A DNA stretch of 64,000 nucleotides, taken from NCBI GenBank assembly GCA_033675265.1, contig JAUJYZ010000009.1, positions 82,501 through 146,500 on the forward strand, read 5' to 3'. This document shows, piece by piece, positions 57,386-64,000 of the stretch. A program made the translations under genes and the position numbers. Numbering within the stretch: the stretch's first letter is position 1; each line of letters begins with the position of its first letter. The notes beneath the pieces are model-generated. The model saw only the letters and a program-made list of their open reading frames with translations. It made no database searches and was not told where the DNA came from. Origin of the DNA: Actinostola sp. cb2023 (taxonomy: Eukaryota > Cnidaria > Anthozoa > Actiniaria > Actinostolidae).

Positions 57386-57642
57386 TATACCGTATTTCTT
57401 CGATTAAGCGCCCACCCTCGATTAAGCGCCCTCCCTCCATTAAGCGTCCCCCTCGCCCTCAAAATTTGAAATAAACGCCCCCCTCGATTAAGCGCCCCTC
57501 GCCCAAGAAATATGGTACAGTAAGAGATTACAGAATATGGTATACAACTTGCGTTTTATTACAAAGTTACGGCATGTTCCTATATGTAGTACCATATAAA
57601 AACTTAATATAAAAACATGATTAAACGGGCGCTTAATCGAGG

Positions 57643-57673
<31 letters not shown>

Positions 57674-57713
57674 TTAATCAAGGGGGCGCTTAATCGAGGA
57701 AATACGGTATATA
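57386..57713. mobile_element. TIR element TATACCGTATTTCTTCGATT with a 27-G run
   Basis: The ends are inverted copies (..ATCGAGGAAATACGGTATA). Both arms contain repeated CGATTAAGCGCCC. The right arm includes an uninterrupted run of 27 G (57644-57670). Confidence 0.85.
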
Positions 57714-58013
57714 TGGATGCATATGTTGAGCAAAGTGAAGACACAGGTAATTCGCAGCGATAAATGAAAAGAAAATGATACGATATAATAATAATATTAT
57801 TATATTTATTACTATTAATCTCATTACGCGAGACTCTGGGGAAACGGAACTTTCAGAAACTTTTCAAATCAGAACATACCGCAACACGGCCTGATTACAA
57901 AATTCAACTATTAATCAGTAAATTCTTAATTAGCAAAATGATTGACGTCATAGCCTCACTATGATGTCTTGAAGAACTCGTATTGAACTCACGAGAGGCA
58001 TAAATGCAACGAG

Positions 58014-58333
58014 ATGGCTTACTATCAACAAGAGAAATATAGTTCTCGGTGTAGCAGAATGGCCGTGTCTAATACAACAAGAAAAACTCCAAATTCTGAA
58101 AACTGGGACAACCTTTCATCAATTGGCTGCGATCGACCTAGACGTCTGCCACCATTAAACAACGCCGGCGAAGAAGGACCGTACCAAATGCAAGAAATCT
58201 GTCATAGAAAGTCAAAGTGAAAAGGAAAAACAAATTGAGAAAAGTCAGAATGCTACCGAAAAAGCAGTGGTAGGCTGGACAGAGCCGAAAAAAGCGTTTG
58301 ACCGTACGAGGGCGGAGAAAAGGCACGTTTTTG
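58014..58333 (+). CDS. Unrecognised gene exon 1 (contains an apparent +1 frameshift)
   Basis: Frame 0 from ATG 58014 runs 68 codons to TGA 58218. The frame +1 part from about 58158 (KDRTKCKKSVIESQSEKEKQ...) reaches the donor at 58334 in the phase required by exon 2. Confidence 0.55.
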
Positions 58334-61300
58334 GTGAGTAAACTCACATACGGCAAAAAATTGGTTGGAATAGTACCTTATTAGACCATTACGATGGCCG
58401 TGGCTTATTGCTGAAGGTCGAAGAGCGTTCATTTGCCGGAATTCATAGTTCGGACATGAGCGTGGTCGGGGAAGGGAAATTCAGGTCCGATGTTTAAAAC
58501 ATTAAGGGAAAAAACAACAGGTCTATCAATCCTAACTCAGGTAAATATAGTATTTGAAATTAAAATACTATTGATCCTATCGTGTTGCTAAATGAGAATG
58601 AAGACGATGACCAGTGGTAGGGAATATTTTGTCTTATTAAGCAAAAGGAATAGCGATAATAACTAGTCGATATACCAATGTGAAATAATCCTGATTAATT
58701 TAACTAGTTTCAAGAATTAAATTATTATTATTATTATTTACAATTATTGTCTTTGAAAATTGGACAATTTGAAATTGGAAAATTTGGTGGATTTTAATCG
58801 TGATTATAACTGAATATTTTTTTTCGAATGTGGGTCGGACGTGAAGATACAATGCGCATGTCAGTGACGTAGGTGCCACTCCCAAGAACTTTAATTTTGT
58901 TATTTTTTATCTGGTTTTGAAATAATTGTTTTTTGGTATTTTGTTTAGAAATTCTCCGCCTAAACTATGAAATGAGTACAATCAATGAAATGCCTCGAAT
59001 GGCCATATAGATATATGTTATAATCTGATATACACTCAATTGCAGAAACGTTGTAGTATACATTTACACAAATATACAAATATCTAATGAGATGCAAAAT
59101 GTTAGACATGCTAAAATAAAACTGTTTAAGCACAAAATAGTGCTGAAAATTATTGTGTTGTCCTTGTTGGATGCGATACTAATCTAAAATTGATGATTCT
59201 GATATATTAGAAGAAAATAAGCGATGTTTTGCACTTTGTATCTCATTAGATATCTTGTATCTCATTAGATATTTGTATAAATGTATACTACAACCTTTCT
59301 GCAATTGAGTGTATATAATATATATTGTGATTGTGGTCCGTTCTCACCTATCAGGTCGTATCCATGACGGCGACAACGATGCATTCACAAGGAAATCGTA
59401 TGCTTCACCATCTAGAAAGTATACAGGTCTTTACAACTACACGTCTCAGGTTCATCAGGAAAAGCCCTTGGCGACTGGACACAAAGAAAGAATATCGTGT
59501 TCAACTTCAAACCTGTTGGCGCGTCCCAGACAATCCAATTATTTGAGGATGAGAACAGTCACCGAAACGACCATTAATACGAAGGGCGGTTCTAAAGGCA
59601 CTTTACTCAGGAGTGAATTAGATGGTGAGTATTAGTTTAAATCTAGTGCCAATGGAGAGTTAGACCATACACCCATACAAAGCACCAATGGAGGGAGGGG
59701 TAGACTACACACCCATACGAAGCACCAATGGAGGGAGGGGTAGACTACACACCAATACAAAGCACAATGGAGGTAGGGGTAGACTACACACCCATACCAA
59801 GCACCAATGGAGGTAGGGGTAGACTACACACCCATACAAAGCACCAATGGAGGTAGGGGTAGACTACACACCCCTATAATGCACCAATGGAGGGAGGGGT
59901 AGACTACACACCCATACCAAGCACCAATGGAGGTAGGGGTAGACTACACACCCATACAAAGCACCAATGGAGGGAGGGGTAGACTACACACCCATACAAA
60001 GCACCAATGTAGGTAAGTAGACTACACACCCATACCAAGCACCAATGGAGGTAGGGGTAGACTAGACTACACACCCATACCAAGCACCAATGGAGGGAGG
60101 GGTAGACTACACGCCCATACCAAGCACCAATGGAGGTAGGGGTAGACTACACACCCATACGAAACACCAATGGAGGTAGGGGTAGACTACACACCCATAC
60201 AAAGCACCAATGGAGGGAGGGGTAGACTACACACCCATACAAAGCACTAATGGAGGTAGGGGTAGACTACACACCCATACGAAGCACCAATGGAGGTAGG
60301 GGTAGACTACACACCCATACAAAGCACCAATGGAGGGAGGGGTAGACTACACACCCATACAAAGCACCAATGGAGGTAGGGGTAGACTACACACCCATAC
60401 AAAGCACCAATGTAGGTAGGGGTAGACTACACACCCATACAAAGCACCAATGGAGGTAGGGGTAGACTACACACCCATACAAAGCACGAATGGAGGGATG
60501 GGTAGACTACACACCCATACAAAGCACGAATGGAGGGATGGGTAGACTACACACCCATACAAAGCACCAATGGAGGGATGGGTAGACTACACACCCATAC
60601 AAAGCACCAATGGAGGTAGGGGTAGACTACACACCCATACCAAGCACCAATGGAGGTAGGGGTAGACTACACACCCATACAAAGCACGAATGGAGGGATG
60701 GGTAGACTACACACCCATACAAAGCACGAATGGAGGGATGGGTAGACTACACACCAATACAAAGCACCAATGGAGGTAGGGGTAGACTACACACCCATAC
60801 GAAGCACCAATGGAGGGAGGGGTAGACTACACACCAATACAAAGCACAATGGAGGTAGGGGTAGACTACACACCCATACCAAGCACCAATGGAGGTAGGG
60901 GTAGACTACACACCCATACAAAGCACCAATGGAGGTAGGGGTAGACTACACACCCCTATAATGCACCAATGGAGGGAGGGGTAGACTACACACCCATACC
61001 AAGCACCAATGGAGGTAGGGGTAGACTACACACCCATACAAAGCACCAATGTAGGTAGGGGTAGACTACACACCCATACAAAGCACCAATGGAGGTAGGG
61101 GTAGACTACACACCCATACAAAGCACGAATGGAGGGATGGGTAGACTACACACCCATACAAAGCACCAATGGAGGGAGGGGTAGACTACACACCCATACA
61201 AAGCACTAATGGAGGTAGGGGTAGACTACACACCCATACGAAGCACCAATGGAGGTAGGGGTAGACTACACACCCATACAAAGCACCAATGGAGGGAGGG

Positions 61301-64000
61301 GTAGACTACACACCCATACAAAGCACCAATGGAGGTAGGGGTAGACTACACACCCATACAAAGCACCAATGTAGGTAGGGGTAGACTACACACCCATACA
61401 AAGCACCAATGGAGGTAGGGGTAGACTACACACCCATACAAAGCACGAATGGAGGGATGGGTAGACTACACACCCATACAAAGCACGAATGGAGGGATGG
61501 GTAGACTACACACCCATACAAAGCACCAATGGAGGGATGGGTAGACTACACACCCATACAAAGCACCAATGGAGGTAGGGGTAGACTACACACCCATACC
61601 AAGCACCAATGGAGGTAGGGGTAGACTACACACCCATACAAAGCACGAATGGAGGGATGGGTAGACTACACACCCATACAAAGCACGAATGGAGGGATGG
61701 GTAGACTACACACCAATACAAAGCACCAATGGAGGTAGGGGTAGACTACACACCCATACGAAGCACCAATGGAGGGAGGGGTAGACTACACACCAATACA
61801 AAGCACAATGGAGGTAGGGGTAGACTACACACCCATACCAAGCACCAATGGAGGTAGGGGTAGACTACACACCAATACAAAGCACCAATGGAGGTAGGGG
61901 TAGACTACACACCCCTATAATGCACCAATGGAGGGAGGGGTAGACTACACACCCATACCAAGCACCAATGGAGGTAGGGGTAGACTACACACCCATACAA
62001 AGCACCAATGTAGGTAGGGGTAGACTACACACCCATACAAAGCACCAATGGAGGTAGGGGTAGACTACACACCCATACAAAGCACGAATGGAGGGATGGG
62101 TAGACTACACACCCATACAAAGCACGAATGGAGGGATGGGTAGACTACACACCCATACAAAGCACCAATGGAGGGATGGGTAGACTACACACCCATACAA
62201 AGCACCAATGGAGGTAGGGGTAGACTACACACCCATACCAAGCACCAATGGAGGTAGGGGTAGACTACACACCCATACAAAGCACGAATGGAGGGATGGG
62301 TAGACTACACACCCATACAAAGCACGAATGGAGGGATGGGTAGACTACACACCAATACAAAGCACCAATGGAGGTAGGGGTAGACTACACACCCATACAA
62401 AGCACCAATGGAGGGATGGGTAGACTACACACCCCTATAATGCACCAATGGAGGGAGGGGTAGACTACACACCCATACCAAGCACCAATGGAGGTAGGGG
62501 TAGACTACACACCCATACAAAGCACCAATGGAGGGATGGGTAGACTACACACCCCTATAATGCACCAATGGAGGGAGGGGTAGACTACACACCCATGCCA
62601 AGCACCAATGGAGGTAGGGGTAGACTACACGCCCATACCAAGCACCAATGGAGGTAGGGGTAGACTACACACCCATACAAAGCACCAATGGAGGGATGGG
62701 TAGACTAAACACCCCTATAATGCACCAATGGAGGGAGGGGTAGACTACACACCCATACCAAGCACCAATGGAGGTAGGGGTAGACTACACGCCCATACCA
62801 AGCACCAATGGAGGGATGGGTAGACTACACACCAATACCAAGCACCAATGGAGGTAGGGGTAGACTACACACCCATACAAAGCACCAATGGAGGGATGGG
62901 TAGACTACACACCCCTATAATGCACCAATGGAGGGAGGGGTAGACTACACACCCATACCAAGCACCAATGGAGGTAGGGGTAGACTACACGCCCATACCA
63001 AGCACCAATGGAGGTAGGGGTAGACTACACACCCATACAAAGCACCAATGGAGGTAGGGGTAGACTACACACCCATACAAAGCACGAATGGAGGGATGGG
63101 TAGACTACACACCCATGCAAAGCACGAATGGAGGGATGGGTAGACTACACACCAATACAAAGCACCAATGGAGGTAGGGGTAGACTACACACCCATACCA
63201 AGCACCAATGGAGGGATGGGTAGACTACACACCCCTATAATGCACCAATGGAGGGAGGATCCCATAAGGACAATTGCAAGCGACAGCTAATACTGCCACA
63301 TTTATCGTTACAGGATCATTACATAGGAGCTACACTAATCAGGGATATTTGTGCGCCCGCACGGATATTTCTGCTATGCCTCCTCTTACACTTCCTTGCA
63401 TCAGAGAAGAGACGACGGAAATCGCCAGTCGTGACGTTATCGCACCACATACCAAGAAAAAGGGGCTGCTCAAAGTGACGGATGAAAGAGTCGACTCGAG
63501 TGAGTCTGTCTGGCACCCTTCGTACCGCAGTTGGAAATCAGAACCTGCCAGGCGAAATCTCCATCATCAAGAATTGGCTGAAGATGACAGGTACTCTCAT
63601 GTGATGGAGAAGGAGAAATCCGATGTGGAACAACAAAGGCAACGCATAGGAAATCTTTGTCGAGGCCAAAGGCAGATTATTACAGGGGGCTTCGATGTTA
63701 CATCGCAGGAACGTCCAGGTGCCAGTCACAATCATAGTAACACCTTTCACCACAGGAAGCCCAAGCAAACACAGGAAGCTCAAACAGCGTATTTTCACCA
63801 CAGGAAGCCCAAGCAAACACAGGAAGCCCAAACAGCGTACTTTCACCACAGGAAGCCCAAGCAAACACAGGAAGCCCTAACAGTGTACTTTCACCACAGG
63901 AAGCCCAAGCAAACACAGGAAGCCCAAACAGCGTACTTTCATCGCTCGATGCACACTGAGTACAGAACTCCGTCAGATGAAGACGAAGTCAGACACGTAA
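58014..64000 (+). CDS. Unrecognised multi-exon gene, basic low-complexity protein (incomplete at right edge)
   Basis: Three exons are supported: 58014-58333, 59355-59624, and 63314 to beyond 64000. Junctions are G|GTGAGT, CTATCAG|GT, GATG|GTGAGT and GTTACAG|GA, all phase 1. The protein starts MAYYQQEKYSSRCSRMAVSN. It later contains KDRTKCKKSVIESQSEKEKQ, a polar basic second exon (GRIHDGDNDAFTRKSYASP), and a third exon with KKKGLLKVTDERVDSSES and four 16-residue repeats FHHRKPKQTQEAQTAY. No domain is recognised and the protein is probably disordered. Within exon 1 the reading frame must shift once near 58150-58174 to join the two coding parts; this may be a one-base error or a real frameshift. 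The gene continues past the window. Confidence 0.6.
58700..58740. repeat. Short (ATT)n tract in intron 1 of the right-hand gene
   Basis: A few ATT units inside an otherwise plain AT-rich intron. Confidence 0.7.
59029..59315. mobile_element. TIR element TATACACTCAATTGCAGAAA
   Basis: Arms of about 70 bp, including CATTTACACAAATATACAAA and TATCTAATGAGAT; the right arm has an extra 19-bp tandem copy of ATCTCATTAGATAT. It ends 40 bp before exon 2. Confidence 0.85.
59355..59624 (+). CDS. Unrecognised gene exon 2
   Basis: 270 nt, phase 1 to phase 1. It encodes RIHDGDNDAFTRKSYASPSR and LLARPRQSNYLRMRTVTETT, ending SELD. Confidence 0.65.
59690..63255. repeat. 40-bp satellite with ~959-bp higher-order repeat, in an intron
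   Basis: About 89 units of CACCAATGGAGGTAGGGGTA plus GACTACACACCCATACAAAG. Variant units recur in the same order: AAGCACTAATGG at about 60241 and 61201, and AGCACAATGGAGG at about 60842 and 61801. This gives a 24-unit period of about 959 bp. The array fills nearly all of the intron between exons 2 and 3 of the right-hand gene. Confidence 0.97.
63314..64000 (+). CDS. Unrecognised gene exon 3, open to the window edge
   Basis: Acceptor ATCGTTACAG. 229 codons are open. The 48-bp repeat (63745-63936) encodes four 16-residue units in frame. The region continues past 64000. Confidence 0.65.
63745..63936 (+). repeat. 48-bp coding minisatellite, four units
   Basis: Starts at 63745, 63793, 63841 and 63889. 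The unit encodes FHHRKPKQTQEAQTAY and keeps the frame. Confidence 0.95.

Noticed and set aside
59690..63255. Regular 40-bp repeats as a CRISPR array
   Set aside because: The repeats are head-to-tail without spacers; it is an intronic satellite.

Overview
This window is eukaryotic nuclear DNA from an animal, most likely an anthozoan cnidarian and possibly a stony coral. The evidence is: intron-rich genes with GT-AG junctions; an oligosaccharyltransferase catalytic subunit of clear STT3A type; two secreted proteins that join a cysteine-rich module to a Hedgehog-type Hint domain, a combination I associate with cnidarians; and a dense load of small terminal-inverted-repeat (TIR) elements, Penelope-like retroelements and satellites. 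Gene identities rest on the sequence and remembered family features. The species call is inference.

Layout. 1-15.7 kb is mostly repeats: a 30/26-bp minisatellite, (ATT)n, nested MITEs, a CRE/YY1-like tandem array, an AACAGTAACCG satellite, a DNA transposon whose interior grew into a 98-bp satellite, one orphan Ser/Pro-rich coding exon on the minus strand (8.3-9.05 kb), and two Penelope-like copies placed head to head as a >2-kb inverted repeat (10.6-14.9 kb). 15.74-31.46 kb holds STT3A on the plus strand. Its outer exons are clean, but its middle exons (23.6-25.75 kb) are frameshifted and partly re-duplicated, and its penultimate exon was not found. Its introns carry MITEs and several satellites, including an uninterrupted CCTG tract of about 104 units. 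33.2-39.0 kb holds Hint gene A (minus, six exons, 408 aa deduced). 42.1-45.8 kb is a tandem duplication carrying two nearly identical SGNH/GDSL hydrolase genes (minus). 47.97-52.5 kb holds Hint gene B (minus, five exons, 663 aa deduced), with a mucin-like Pro/Thr region. 53-58 kb is non-coding and transposon-rich. 58.0 kb to the right edge is an unrecognised multi-exon gene (plus, incomplete), one intron of which is filled by a 3.5-kb satellite of 40-bp units with a ~959-bp higher-order period.

How the genes relate. STT3A is a housekeeping ER glycosylation enzyme. Hint genes A and B are paralogues on the same strand. In both, every intron has phase 1 and the reconstructed exons sum to a multiple of three, which supports the models. 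They look like secreted proteins with a potential self-processing C-terminal domain. The SGNH pair lies between them, but no functional link is shown by the sequence. Much of the remaining sequence is mobile or satellite DNA, and several elements show clear target-site duplications and nesting.
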